From assembly GCF_003984625.1 (NCBI RefSeq), contig NZ_RWKH01000003.1, forward strand, positions 124,001-188,000: DNA of 64,000 nt. The letters run 5' to 3'. This DNA comes from Variovorax sp. DXTD-1 (GTDB lineage Bacteria; Pseudomonadota; Gammaproteobacteria; Burkholderiales; Burkholderiaceae_C). The notes beneath the pieces are model-generated. The model did no database searches. It was not told the origin of the DNA and worked only from the letters and a program-made list of their open reading frames with translations. This document shows, piece after piece, positions 48,663 through 56,748 of the stretch. A program made the translations under genes and the position numbers. Position 1 is the first letter of the stretch, and each line of letters opens with the position of its first letter.

Positions 48663-49157
48663 ATGAAGTTCAAGACCAAAGTCATCTATACATCGCACAT
48701 CGACACGCCGCTCGGCGGCATCACCATGGCCGCCACCGACGAAGGCCTGGCGGGCGTCTGGTTCGACCAGCAGCGCCACTCGCCCGACACCACGGGCTGG
48801 CAGACCAAGGACGATCATCCCGCGCTCGTCGAAGCCGGCGCGCAGTTGCGCGACTACTTTGCCGGCAAGCGCGACACCTTCGACGTGAAGCTCGATCTTT
48901 CGCACGGCACCGCGTTCCAGCAGAGCGTGTGGCAGGCGCTGCTTGCCATACCCGCGGGCAAGACCATGACCTACGGCGCACTGAGCGCAAACGTGGGCAA
49001 CCCGACCGCCGTGCGTGCGGTCGGTGCGGCCGTGGGACGCAACCCGATCAGCGTGATCGTGCCCTGCCACCGCGTTCTCGGTGCCAACGGCTCGCTGACC
49101 GGTTACGCTGGCGGGCTCCACCGCAAGACCGCCTTGCTGGAACTCGAATCGAAATAG
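48663..49157 (+). CDS. ogt: Methylated-DNA--protein-cysteine methyltransferase
   Basis: Ogt removes O6-alkyl groups from guanine by suicide transfer. The 164-residue protein has the active-site motif VIVPCHRVLG with C135, and preceding GTAFQQSVWQALLAIPAGKTMTYG with the helix-turn-helix and arginine finger region (VRAVGAAVGRNP). Only six bases separate it from the Ada/AlkA fusion gene, so alkylation damage sensed there probably induces both. Confidence 0.95.
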   Translation: MKFKTKVIYTSHIDTPLGGITMAATDEGLAGVWFDQQRHSPDTTGWQTKDDHPALVEAGAQLRDYFAGKRDTFDVKLDLSHGTAFQQSVWQALLAIPAGKTMTYGALSANVGNPTAVRAVGAAVGRNPISVIVPCHRVLGANGSLTGYAGGLHRKTALLELESK

Positions 49158-49193
49158 CGCCGGCTCCGGCCGCGCGCACCATCAAGAGAACGC

Positions 49194-50162
49194 ATGAGCA
49201 TGACAACAAAAGACAACACCACAGCTCCCGACTCGCCCAAGCCCAAGGCCTGGCTCATCGATCTGGTGCTGCTGGGCGCGCTCTGGGGCGCGTCTTTTCT
49301 TTTCATGCGCATCGGCGCGGCCGAGTTCGGTGCCTTGCCGGCGGCCGCGGTGCGCGTCGGCGTGGCCACGCTGTTCCTGTTGCCGCTGCTGTTCATGCGC
49401 GGCCACGGCGAGGCGCTCGCGCAGCACTGGAAGGCGTCCATGGCCATCGGCGTGCTGAACTCCGGCATTCCGTTCGCGCTGTTCTGCTTTGCGCTGCTCA
49501 CCATCAACAGCGGCCTGGCCGCGGTGATCAACGCCACGGTGCCGATGTTCGGCGCGCTGGTGGCGTGGGCCTGGTTTCGCGACCGGCCGGACGGCTCGCG
49601 CATCGTCGGGCTGATCATCGGCTTTGCGGGCGTTGCCATGCTCGCAAGCCGCAGCGCCGGCCTGCATGCCGATGCAGGCGGCAATGCCCCACTGTGGGCC
49701 GTGCTGGCGTGTCTGGGCGCCTGCGCAAGCTATGGCGTGGCGGCCAGCGCCACGCGACGCTACCTGGGCGGCGTGCCCGCGCTGGCCACGGCCACCGGCA
49801 GCCAGATCGGCGCCACGCTGTTTCTTGCGTTGCCCGCGCTGTGGTTCTGGCCCGCGCAAATGCCCAGCCTGCGCGCATGGCTTGCGTTGCTGGCGCTGGG
49901 CATTGCCTGCACCGGACTGGCGTACATCCTTTTCTTCCGGCTCATCGCCAATGCGGGACCGGCGCGCGCGCTGACCGTGACTTTCCTGGTGCCGGTGTTC
50001 GCGGTGTTCTACGGCGCGGTGTTCCTCGGCGAGAACATCACGCAGTGGATGCTGATCTGCGCGGCCGTCATCGTGTGCGGCGTGGCGCTTTCCACCGGCC
50101 TCGTGAAGCTGTGGCCGGGCGCGGGCTCGGCGGCCGCTACATCGCCGCCGCGACCACGTTGA
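49194..50162 (+). CDS. EamA/DMT-family transporter
   Basis: This inner-membrane protein has 322 residues and 10 helices in two EamA repeats. It opens AWLIDLVLLGALWGASFLFMRIG and the second repeat begins WAVLACLGACASYGVAASATRRY. ARALTVTFLVPVFAVFYGAVFLGE is the typical end of the second repeat. Family members export amino acids, nucleotide sugars or drugs. Its 3' end overlaps the convergent DUF1345 gene by 26 bases. The substrate is unknown. Confidence 0.9.
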   Translation: MSMTTKDNTTAPDSPKPKAWLIDLVLLGALWGASFLFMRIGAAEFGALPAAAVRVGVATLFLLPLLFMRGHGEALAQHWKASMAIGVLNSGIPFALFCFALLTINSGLAAVINATVPMFGALVAWAWFRDRPDGSRIVGLIIGFAGVAMLASRSAGLHADAGGNAPLWAVLACLGACASYGVAASATRRYLGGVPALATATGSQIGATLFLALPALWFWPAQMPSLRAWLALLALGIACTGLAYILFFRLIANAGPARALTVTFLVPVFAVFYGAVFLGENITQWMLICAAVIVCGVALSTGLVKLWPGAGSAAATSPPRPR

Positions 50163-50793
50163 CCGACAGCGCGAGCACCAGCATGTTGAAGGCAAAAGCG
50201 AGCACGCTGTGCACCAGCGTGATGCGCCGCATCTCGCGCGAAGTGGCCTGCACGTCCGACACCTGCGACGTCATGCCGACGACGTACGCGTAGTACAAAA
50301 AGTCGAAATAGTCCGGCTCGTCCTTGCCCGGAAAATCCAGCCCGCCGTCGGGCGAGCCGTCCCGCCGGTCGATGTAGTAGCGGTGCGCGTAATGAAACGC
50401 GTAGATCGTATGCATCATGAGCCAGGAGCCCACGAGGGCCACCAGCCCCAGTGCGATATGCGCGGCCCGCGCGGGCCCGCTCATCAGCTTGACTTGCTGC
50501 AGCAGCATAGCAATGGCAACCACGCTCGCACCAATCGCGACCAGCATCGACACCAGGATCATCAGGTTGGGCTGGTCCAGCGACTGCGCGCGCTCGCGGG
50601 TTCGCTGTGCGTCGAAAGTATCGGCCAGCCACCACGTGAGAACCAGGAAGACCGCAGCGCCGGTGCACCAGCCTGCAAGGCCGCGCGCCATCGGCTCGAG
50701 CGGAGCGAAGGCCGCAGCGGCAATGCCCGCCACCGCGCCATACAAGAGACGCTGCGGACCGGTGGTCGTGGAAAGATGTTCATGCATGCTCAA
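50137..50793 (-). CDS. DUF1345 family membrane protein
   Basis: This protein of 218 residues has five membrane helices. The signature parts of DUF1345 are visible: TIYAFHYAHRYY after the fourth-helix region, and DFLYYAYVVGMTSQVSDVQATSREMRRITLVHSVLAF near the C terminus. Its biochemical role is unknown. The gene converges with, and overlaps, the EamA gene by 26 bases, and diverges from an outer-membrane barrel gene. Confidence 0.88.
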   Translation of the reverse strand: MSMHEHLSTTTGPQRLLYGAVAGIAAAAFAPLEPMARGLAGWCTGAAVFLVLTWWLADTFDAQRTRERAQSLDQPNLMILVSMLVAIGASVVAIAMLLQQVKLMSGPARAAHIALGLVALVGSWLMMHTIYAFHYAHRYYIDRRDGSPDGGLDFPGKDEPDYFDFLYYAYVVGMTSQVSDVQATSREMRRITLVHSVLAFAFNMLVLALSVNVVAAAM

Positions 50794-50996
50794 AGCTTAA
50801 CTTGAATACTTTTTCAGGCGCGCTAACGCCCGCATCGACACCGTCCTACAAGCACAGCGGCAATCCGCGCATGGGTTTTTGGCATGCGCTCTATAACTTG
50901 GCGGTCATCAAAAGGGAGCCCCGCCCGGAAGCACCGCGCGCATGGAGATTGCGTGGCGAGCCCGAGGCATTTTTTTTGCCTTCTGAAGGACCTTTC

Positions 50997-51836
50997 ATGC
51001 TGCTGCCTCGCTCCCGCCCGCTCGCCAACACCGCAAGATTGACGACGCTGGGCACTCTGGCCGGTGCCGGATTGCTCTTTGCCCACGCAAGCGCCTGGGC
51101 GGAACCTTCGCCCGCACTCGACCGGTTCAGTTTTTCGGTGGGAGCCTTCAGCGCCGATGCCAAATTCAATGCATCGGTCAGCTCGCCCTACGGCGCGCTG
51201 CGAACACGCGACCTCGAGCCCGGCCGCGTGACCATGCCGCGCGTGACGGCGGACCTGCTGATCGGGGACAGCCACGGCCTCTCGTTCGACTACTACCGCT
51301 ACAAGCGCGACTACTTCGGCCAGGCCGGCGGCAGCGAATCGCTCGGCGGTTTCGGCACGTTCAACGCCCTGGGCAACGCCAACCTCAACGTGAAGCTCGA
51401 CTTTGCAAAGCTCTCGTACAAGTGGTGGCTGGGCACGGGCAACACGGTGTTCGGGCTGGGTGCGGGCGCGGCCTACTACTGCATCAACGTGGGCGCGAAC
51501 GCCAATGTGGCGGTCAACGGGCGCATCAGCCAGTTGAATGAAGACGCGAGCGACGATGCCATTGCGCCCTTGCTCGAAGTCGGCGTGCGGCATGCCATCA
51601 ACCCGGACCTGCGCCTGTTTGCCGACCTCTCCGGCGTGCGCAAGGGCGGCGGGCGCTTTCACGGCAACATCTACAACGCCAGCGCGGGCGTGGAGTGGTT
51701 CCCCGTGAAGAACGTGGGCCTGGTGCTGGCCTATGGCGTCACCAACATCGACCTGGCGCGCGAAAGCAGCACCGCCGAGACGCGGGTCAAGGTCAAGCTG
51801 CACGGGCCGTCCGCCTTCCTCAAGGCGCGGTTCTGA
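50997..51836 (+). CDS. Outer-membrane beta-barrel protein
   Basis: This 279-residue protein has a signal peptide ending near ASAWAEP and alternating aromatic/hydrophobic strands (FSFSVGAFSADAKFNASV, LSFDYYRYKRDYF, LNVKLDFAKLSYKWWLG, VEWFPVKNVGLVLAYGV). It ends in F, as exported barrel proteins do, and the number of strands suggests a small 8- to 10-strand barrel. I cannot assign it firmly to OmpW or another named family. Start: the ATG at MLLPRSRPL is preceded by GAAGGA. It stands alone, divergent from the DUF1345 gene. Confidence 0.75.
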   Translation: MLLPRSRPLANTARLTTLGTLAGAGLLFAHASAWAEPSPALDRFSFSVGAFSADAKFNASVSSPYGALRTRDLEPGRVTMPRVTADLLIGDSHGLSFDYYRYKRDYFGQAGGSESLGGFGTFNALGNANLNVKLDFAKLSYKWWLGTGNTVFGLGAGAAYYCINVGANANVAVNGRISQLNEDASDDAIAPLLEVGVRHAINPDLRLFADLSGVRKGGGRFHGNIYNASAGVEWFPVKNVGLVLAYGVTNIDLARESSTAETRVKVKLHGPSAFLKARF

Positions 51837-51946
51837 GGCTCCACCAGCCGCAGCGGCCCGGCGCCATGCATGCCATGGGCGGGGCGCCGCGCGCATAGGT
51901 GCTTGCGATCATCGGTGGCCGCGCCCCCGGCCCCTATGATCTTTTG

Positions 51947-52834
51947 ATGTACATCCCCGCCACACTCCGCCCCGACAACATCGACGTGTGCGCCGCCAGT
52001 GCGCGCCGCACCCGCAAGCCGCGCTCGCTTCTGCTTGCGGCTCCGGCGGCGGCGTTGCTGCTGGCGGCGGCCGCACCGACCCACGCGCTGGTCATCGGCG
52101 TGACGGAAGGCGTGAGCTACCAGGTCACCGAAAGCCAGATCGCACCACGCTTCGAGCCCATTGCCGAGGCCTTGAGCAAGGCATTGAAGCAGCCGGTGAC
52201 CATCAAGGTGTTGATTTCGTACAACGGTGCGCGCGAGGCCCTGAAGGAACAGCAGGTCGACATGGCCTTCATCCATCCGGCCCATGTGGCGCTCGAAGCC
52301 ATCAAGAGCGGCCGCTACCAGGCCCTGGCCTGGACCGGCGGCTTTACCGCGTACAAGGTGTCGCTGCTGTGCAAGGAGCCGCAGCCCATCTCCGACTGGA
52401 AGAGCATTGCCGGCAAGGGCCTGGTGATGCCCGACCCGGATTCGATCACCTCGGTGATCACGCGCGCCATGCTGCGCGAGCAAGGCGTGCAGGCCGCCTC
52501 GCTCAAGCTCACCAACACACGCTACCAGGATGCCGTGCCCTTCTACGTGAAGAACGGTTTTGCCGCCTATGGCGCCACGGCCTCGTCGGGCGTGATCAAG
52601 GCCTGGAAGGACAGCGGCGGCAACGTGTGCGCCGAATCGCGCGCGGTGCCCATCAAGCAGTGGGTGGCGTCGCGCAAGCTCGATGCCGCCACCACCGCCG
52701 CGGCGCGGGAAGCCCTGCTGGGGCTTGCACAAAGCGACGCCGGCAAGCGCGCGCTTGCAACCTCGACCTACACTGGCTTCGTCGCGCCGTCGGCCGAGGT
52801 CGAGGCCGCCTTGCTCACCTGGCTGGGCATCTGA
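51947..52834 (+). CDS. PhnD-like (phosphate/phosphonate type) ABC substrate-binding protein, orphan
   Basis: This exported binding protein of 295 residues has a long N-terminal region before its hydrophobic signal (LLLAAPAAALLLAAAAPTHA). The mature fold is PhnD-like: IGVTEGVSYQVTESQIAPRFEPIAEALSKAL, then VDMAFIHPAHVALEAIKSGRYQALAW and GKGLVMPDPDSITS. Proteins of this kind bind phosphonate, phosphite or unrelated ligands, and some act with sensors rather than transporters. No permease or ATPase gene is next to it; a GST gene follows. The ligand is unknown. Confidence 0.82.
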   Translation: MYIPATLRPDNIDVCAASARRTRKPRSLLLAAPAAALLLAAAAPTHALVIGVTEGVSYQVTESQIAPRFEPIAEALSKALKQPVTIKVLISYNGAREALKEQQVDMAFIHPAHVALEAIKSGRYQALAWTGGFTAYKVSLLCKEPQPISDWKSIAGKGLVMPDPDSITSVITRAMLREQGVQAASLKLTNTRYQDAVPFYVKNGFAAYGATASSGVIKAWKDSGGNVCAESRAVPIKQWVASRKLDAATTAAAREALLGLAQSDAGKRALATSTYTGFVAPSAEVEAALLTWLGI

Positions 52835-52891
52835 AAACCGGCCGGCGCGGCGCCATGGCTCCGCTCCTTTTCCGCTCTTTCAGAATTTCCC

Positions 52892-53596
52892 ATGCACGAT
52901 CTTTCCAGCTTTCCCATCACCAAGAAATGGCCCGCGCTCCAGCCTGACAGGCTGCAGCTCTATTCGCTGCCCACGCCCAACGGCGTGAAGGTTTCGATCA
53001 TGCTGGAAGAAACCGGGCTGCCGTACGAAGCGCACCTGGTGAGCTTCGAGACCAACGACCAGATGTCGCCGGAATTCCTGTCGCTCAATCCGAACAACAA
53101 GATTCCCGCCATCCTCGATCCCGATGGCCCCGGCGGCAAGCCGCTCGCGCTCTTCGAGTCGGGCGCCATTCTTGTCTACCTGGCCGACAAGACCGGCCAG
53201 TTCATTCCGCAAGAGGCCGCGGGCCGCTACGAAACCATCCAGTGGCTCATGTTCCAGATGGGCGGCATCGGTCCCATGTTCGGCCAGCTCGGCTTCTTCA
53301 ACAAGTTTGCCGGCAAGGACTATGAAGACAAGCGCCCGCGCGACCGCTACGTGGCCGAATCGAAGCGGCTGCTCGGCGTGCTCGACAAGCGCCTCGAAGG
53401 GCGCGACTGGGTCATGGGCAATGGCTACACCATCGCCGACATTGCCATCTTCCCGTGGGTGCGCAACCTGATCGGCTTCTACGAAGCGGCCGAACTGGTG
53501 GGCTTCAGCGAATTCAAGAACGTCGCTCGCGTGCTCGAAACCTTCGTTGCGCGGCCTGCCGTCGTGCGCGGCCTGGGCATCCCGAAGCGCGGCTGA
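52892..53596 (+). CDS. Glutathione S-transferase, YfcG/YghU (nu) type
   Basis: This 234-residue GST starts its thioredoxin fold with LQLYSLPTPNGVKVSIMLEE, where TPNG is the nu-class glutathione site. LNPNNKIPAILDPDGPGG and FESGAILVYLADKTG complete the G site. The helical domain has QWLMFQMGGIGPMFGQLGFF, also typical of YfcG-like proteins, which show disulfide reductase activity. It is cytosolic and complete. The long gap after it holds the regulatory sites of the sigma-factor gene. Confidence 0.92.
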   Translation: MHDLSSFPITKKWPALQPDRLQLYSLPTPNGVKVSIMLEETGLPYEAHLVSFETNDQMSPEFLSLNPNNKIPAILDPDGPGGKPLALFESGAILVYLADKTGQFIPQEAAGRYETIQWLMFQMGGIGPMFGQLGFFNKFAGKDYEDKRPRDRYVAESKRLLGVLDKRLEGRDWVMGNGYTIADIAIFPWVRNLIGFYEAAELVGFSEFKNVARVLETFVARPAVVRGLGIPKRG

Positions 53597-53625
53597 TTGC
53601 GAAGGGCGGCGCACCCGCCGCCCGA

Positions 53626-53653
53626 TCCGAAAACAGAACTATTCATTTTCGGA
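53626..53653. repeat. Inverted repeat after the GST gene
   Basis: TCCGAAAA and TTTTCGGA form perfect 8-bp arms around a 12-base loop. It follows a second small GC hairpin (53604-53624). Neither has a T run. Together they may form the 3' end of the GST transcript. Confidence 0.35.
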
Positions 53654-53689
53654 GCAAATGTCTCTTTCAGCACGCATCCGGGGTTCCCA

Positions 53690-53726
53690 AACCTTTAACC
53701 CGCATCGTTCAGCTGCGGTTAAGGTT
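53690..53726. repeat. 37-base imperfect inverted repeat upstream of the Fur box
   Basis: The arms AACCTTTAACCCGCA and TGCGGTTAAGGTT are complementary apart from two single-base differences in length. They end seven bases before the Fur-type palindrome and about 110 bases before the sigma-factor start. It may be an activator or repressor site. Confidence 0.5.
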
Positions 53727-53733
53727 ACACTTC

Positions 53734-53752
53734 AATAAGAATAATTCTTATT
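53734..53752 (+). promoter_or_regulatory. Fur-type palindrome before the ECF sigma factor
   Basis: AATAAGAATAATTCTTATT is a perfect 8-3-8 palindrome and matches the 19-base Fur consensus at 13 positions. It lies 82 bases before the sigma-factor ATG and stands out from the GC-rich surroundings. Iron-dependent repression of the sigma gene is the natural reading. Confidence 0.8.
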
Positions 53753-53834
53753 CAACCATCCGAGTCACCCTTCGCTCTGAAGCCGGTGACCGGCCGGGAA
53801 CCACCACTGCGAATGCTTGCGAGAAGGCGATCGG

Positions 53835-54452
53835 ATGCGCGACCTCGTCCAGGAACTGGTAGCTCACTATGCGGACCTGCGTCGGCAGCTGACGCGCGAC
53901 CTACGGGACCCGCACTACGCGGCGGACATCGCGCAGTCCAGCTTCGAGCGGGTGTATGCGCACGCGCTCAAGCTGAACAAGGACATCCGCATCGGCGGCG
54001 CGGCAACCGATGCGCTGCAGGGCTCGGGCATCGAGTCGCCGAGGGCCCTGCTGTTCCGCGTGGCGCGCAACCTGTGCGTGGACGATGCGCGCCATCGCAA
54101 GGTGGCGCAGGAATGGGTCAGCACGCATTTCAGCGTCGGTTCGCGCCAGACGGTGCCGTCTTGCGAATACATCGCCTCGCAGCAGCAGGTGCTGGCGCGC
54201 GTGGTCGAAACGCTGGAAACGCTGCCGCCCCGGCGGCGCGAAGTGTTTTTGCTGTTTCGCGCCTATGGCCACACCCGGGCGGAAATCGCGCAGCAGCTCG
54301 GCATCACTGAAATGGCGGTGGCCAAGCATCTGCTGCGCGCCGCCATCGACTGCTCGCGCGTGTTCGCGGCGCTGCGCTCGGAGCTCGTCGAACAGACCAC
54401 CGTCTCGAACCGAACGGGCTTCGACGCGAAGCTGGCCGAAGACTTCGCCTGA
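53835..54452 (+). CDS. ECF-type sigma factor of the siderophore locus (FecI-like)
   Basis: This small sigma-70 family protein of 205 residues is likely to direct RNA polymerase to siderophore genes. Region 2 spans LVQELVAHYADLRRQLTRDLRDPHYAADIAQSSFERVY with the following ALLFRVARNLCVDDARH. Region 4 spans LETLPPRRREVFLLFRAYGHTRAEIAQQLGITEMAVAKHLLRA. No regions 1 or 3 are present. The ATG was chosen because AAGG lies seven bases before it; a TTG six codons upstream is less likely. A strong Fur-type palindrome lies upstream. The next gene is a FecR-like stub, 10 bases on. Promoter-like sites suited to ECF factors lie before two nearby genes. Confidence 0.9.
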   Translation: MRDLVQELVAHYADLRRQLTRDLRDPHYAADIAQSSFERVYAHALKLNKDIRIGGAATDALQGSGIESPRALLFRVARNLCVDDARHRKVAQEWVSTHFSVGSRQTVPSCEYIASQQQVLARVVETLETLPPRRREVFLLFRAYGHTRAEIAQQLGITEMAVAKHLLRAAIDCSRVFAALRSELVEQTTVSNRTGFDAKLAEDFA

Positions 54453-54462
54453 GCGCCGCAAC

Positions 54463-54678
54463 GTGGCAAGCGCGCCGGAAGAAAAGCTCATCGAGCGCGC
54501 ACTCGCGCTCATTGTCGAAAGCGAAAGCGCCCCGCAAGACGCCGCGGTGGCCGCGCGCCTGGCCTTGGGCCGTTGGCGCAGCCGGTCGGCCGAACACGCG
54601 GCTGCGGCGCAAGAAGCGCGGCGGCGCTGGGACGCCCTCGGCGGCATGGCGGCGGAACTGCGCAACCTGCAAAAGTAG
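54463..54678 (+). CDS. Stand-alone FecR N-terminal (DUF4880-like) protein, sigma-linked
   Basis: This 71-residue protein starts with GTG ten bases after the sigma-factor stop. It reads as the cytoplasmic domain of FecR-type anti-sigma regulators: a first helix ALALIVESES, then RLALGRWRSRSAEHAAAAQEARRRWDALGGMAAEL, which matches the Trp-containing second half of that domain. Full FecR proteins go on with a membrane helix and a periplasmic signalling domain (about 320 residues); here the frame stops, so no link to the outer membrane is possible. It may bind the sigma factor as a cytosolic modulator. The family call rests on pattern reading. Confidence 0.65.
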   Translation: MASAPEEKLIERALALIVESESAPQDAAVAARLALGRWRSRSAEHAAAAQEARRRWDALGGMAAELRNLQK

Positions 54679-54690
54679 CGGTGCCGCGCC

Positions 54691-54927
54691 TCACTGCAAG
54701 CGCCCCTCTTTACACAGCGCCTCTTCCATCGACGGCTTGATCAGCGCGGCGCCGGTCAGTGCCCACAGGGTCAATACGTCGTCCAGCGCGCAGATGTTGC
54801 CCGGGTCCACCGCGAGCCACCGAATCAACTCTTCGGCGCGCTCCGGCGAGGGCGAGTCGTGCAGCGTGCAAAACAGCGTCCACGCAGCGTCGAAGGCGGG
54901 ATCGTCGCGCACCAGGTTCCGCCTCAC
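54691..54927 (-). CDS. Second FecR N-terminal-like (DUF4880-like) stub after the exporter gene
   Basis: This 78-residue protein is encoded opposite the first stub, ending 12 bases from it. It starts with GTG in a four-base overlap (GTGA) with the exporter stop, so translation is coupled. The core AAWTLFCTLHDSPSPERAEELIRWLAVDPGNICALDDVLTLWALTG follows the DUF4880 plan (helix with Trp, acidic turn, WLA-DP, helix with Trp). No membrane helix or periplasmic part follows. A role in controlling the sigma factor is inference from the family and place. The small size makes the call less sure than for full-length proteins. Confidence 0.6.
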   Translation of the reverse strand: MRRNLVRDDPAFDAAWTLFCTLHDSPSPERAEELIRWLAVDPGNICALDDVLTLWALTGAALIKPSMEEALCKEGRLQ

Positions 54928-56615
54928 GCAGCCAGGCTTTCGAGCGGCACGTGGGCCTTGTCCTGCTCGATCTTTCCGGCGCGCATCGTGATCACGCGGT
55001 CGGCCAGGTGAAAGTACCTGTCGTCGTGCGAGATCACCACCAGCAGGTGCCCCTTGGCGCGCAGCTCGGGCAGCAGCTCCGTGTAGAACAGATGCCGGAA
55101 AGCAGGGTCCTGGTCGGCGGCCCATTCGTCGAACACCAGCACCGGGCGGCCCTCCAGGTAGGCATGCACCAGCGCCAGCCGCTTGCGCTGCCCGGTCGAG
55201 AGATCGGTGGTGGTGAAGGCGCCGTCCTTCACGCTCACCTTGTGCGCGATTTCCAGCCGCTCCAGGTAGGGCAGCGCCGTCTTCGGCAACGTGGCCGTGC
55301 CGGCGCCCTCCTCGCCGGCCGCCAGGTCCTCGAACAGGTAGAAGTCAGAGAAGACGGTCGTGAACAGCTGCCTGTAGTCGTCGCGGCCCTCGGGCGTCAC
55401 CACGCCGCCGTCGAGCAGCACGTCGCCGCCGTGCGGCGCATAAAGGCCGAGCAGCAGCTTGATCAGCGTCGTCTTGCCGGAGCCGTTGTCGCCCACGATG
55501 AACACCATCTCGCCGGGCCGCAGCGACAGGTCGATCGGACCGAGCGTGAAAGCCTCGCCGCCTTCGGGCGCATCGAAGCTGTAGCGCACGCCGCGCATGG
55601 CAATTTCGCGGTTCAGCATCACGCCGTTGGATGCGCGCTCAAGATGCAGGTGCGGCTCCGGGGTTGCAAAGCGGGCCGACAGGTCGGCAATGCGGCGGAA
55701 GGCGATCTTGGCGCGGCCCACGCCCGGCAGAGCGCCGGCGATCTGGTCCACCGGCCCCTTCAGGAACAGCATCACCAGCACAAAGCCGCTCAGCACCGCG
55801 GGCTCGGTCGGCCGGAACGCGGCCCAGCCGAGGATGAGCGCAATCAGCAGGAAGAACAGCGCCGAGCCAAAGGCCGTCGCCATCACATAAGTGTTGATGG
55901 CGCGTCCGTTCACGGTGCGGATGTTGTCCACGATGCGCTCGATCTGCCCGCCGAACATCCGCGTGCGGCGCGCGCGGTGCATGCGGAATTCCTTCGCGCC
56001 TTCGCTGATTGCGCGGTAGGTCTTGTGCAGCTGCTCCTCGTATTCGCGCGCCTTCCAGAAACCCACCTCGGCGCGCACCTGCGCGCGGGTCTGGATGGTC
56101 GCGCCAATTGCGAGCGCCACCACCAGCAGGCAAAAGAGCGGCAGCGACAGGTAGGCCAGATACGCCAGGCAGCCCAGCGCAATGGCAAATGCGATGAGCG
56201 TGGACGACAGCACGAAGGCCACGTCGCTGATCATGTCCACGTCCTGCGACAGCACCGGCATCAGCCGGTGGGTCCGGTAGCGCTCCAGCGCGTCGATGGG
56301 CGCCGAGAGAATTTTCTGCGCAAGGCTCTTGCGCACCTGCGCCACCAGCCGCTGGCCGACGAAGTTGGTCGACACGTCCGAGGCCATGCGCCCCAGCAGC
56401 GCCACCGCGCACAGCCCGACGAAGGTCAGCAGCAGCCCGCCCGCCATGCCGCCCTGGCGGTTGAGCACCTGGTTGATGGTGCCCAGCAACGCGACGGTGG
56501 CCACACCCGCGCTGATGCCTGTGACCGCGGAAAGGAGAACCCACGGAAGAAACGGCCTGAGCAGGCGTCCGAGCTCGGAAGTGTTGCCACGGAGGGGCGT
56601 GGTGGTCGATGTCAT
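54924..56615 (-). CDS. Cyclic-peptide/siderophore ABC exporter (PvdE/SyrD type)
   Basis: This fused ABC exporter of 563 residues has six membrane helices in the first 330 and an ATPase domain after them. The ATPase shows Walker A VGDNGSGKTTLIK, signature LSTGQRKRLALV, Walker B VLVFDEWAADQDP and switch His ISHDDRYF. The DEWAADQDP form is typical of the PvdE/SyrD group, which moves siderophore precursors or lipopeptides from cytoplasm to periplasm. Start: MTSTTTPLRGN; longer forms add unrelated basic sequence. It is divergent from the reductase gene and has an ECF-like promoter site 95 bases upstream. The small stub gene overlaps its end. Confidence 0.92.
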   Translation of the reverse strand: MTSTTTPLRGNTSELGRLLRPFLPWVLLSAVTGISAGVATVALLGTINQVLNRQGGMAGGLLLTFVGLCAVALLGRMASDVSTNFVGQRLVAQVRKSLAQKILSAPIDALERYRTHRLMPVLSQDVDMISDVAFVLSSTLIAFAIALGCLAYLAYLSLPLFCLLVVALAIGATIQTRAQVRAEVGFWKAREYEEQLHKTYRAISEGAKEFRMHRARRTRMFGGQIERIVDNIRTVNGRAINTYVMATAFGSALFFLLIALILGWAAFRPTEPAVLSGFVLVMLFLKGPVDQIAGALPGVGRAKIAFRRIADLSARFATPEPHLHLERASNGVMLNREIAMRGVRYSFDAPEGGEAFTLGPIDLSLRPGEMVFIVGDNGSGKTTLIKLLLGLYAPHGGDVLLDGGVVTPEGRDDYRQLFTTVFSDFYLFEDLAAGEEGAGTATLPKTALPYLERLEIAHKVSVKDGAFTTTDLSTGQRKRLALVHAYLEGRPVLVFDEWAADQDPAFRHLFYTELLPELRAKGHLLVVISHDDRYFHLADRVITMRAGKIEQDKAHVPLESLAA

Positions 56616-56709
56616 GCAAAGGCTCTTTCCGCCCACCCGGGGCAAAACGGCTTGAAAACGGCCATGCCCTGTCGGCATCGCCCGGGCGGCTGCGTGCCGC
56701 CTACTGCAT

Positions 56710-56735
56710 AGACGGTTGGCTCCGGGCAATGTTCA
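56710..56735 (-). promoter_or_regulatory. Candidate ECF sigma promoter of the exporter gene
   Basis: On the minus strand TGAACA, 15 bases, CGTCT. Both halves fit general ECF promoter elements (GAAC at -35, CGTC at -10). The site lies 95 bases before the exporter ATG and has the same layout as the site before the formyltransferase gene. Confidence 0.6.
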
Positions 56736-56748
56736 TGCGATGCGCCGG

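Noticed and set aside
51860..51898. GC-rich inverted repeat (CGGCGCC/GGCGCCG) after the outer-membrane barrel gene
   Set aside because: Long loop and no T run; common by chance at this GC content.
53604..53624. GGGCGGC/GCCGCCC hairpin after the GST gene as a terminator
   Set aside because: Stem is good but no T run follows on the plus strand.
56616..56748. Search for a Fur box in the divergent gap between exporter and reductase genes
   Set aside because: No AT-rich palindrome with fair similarity to the Fur consensus was seen there.
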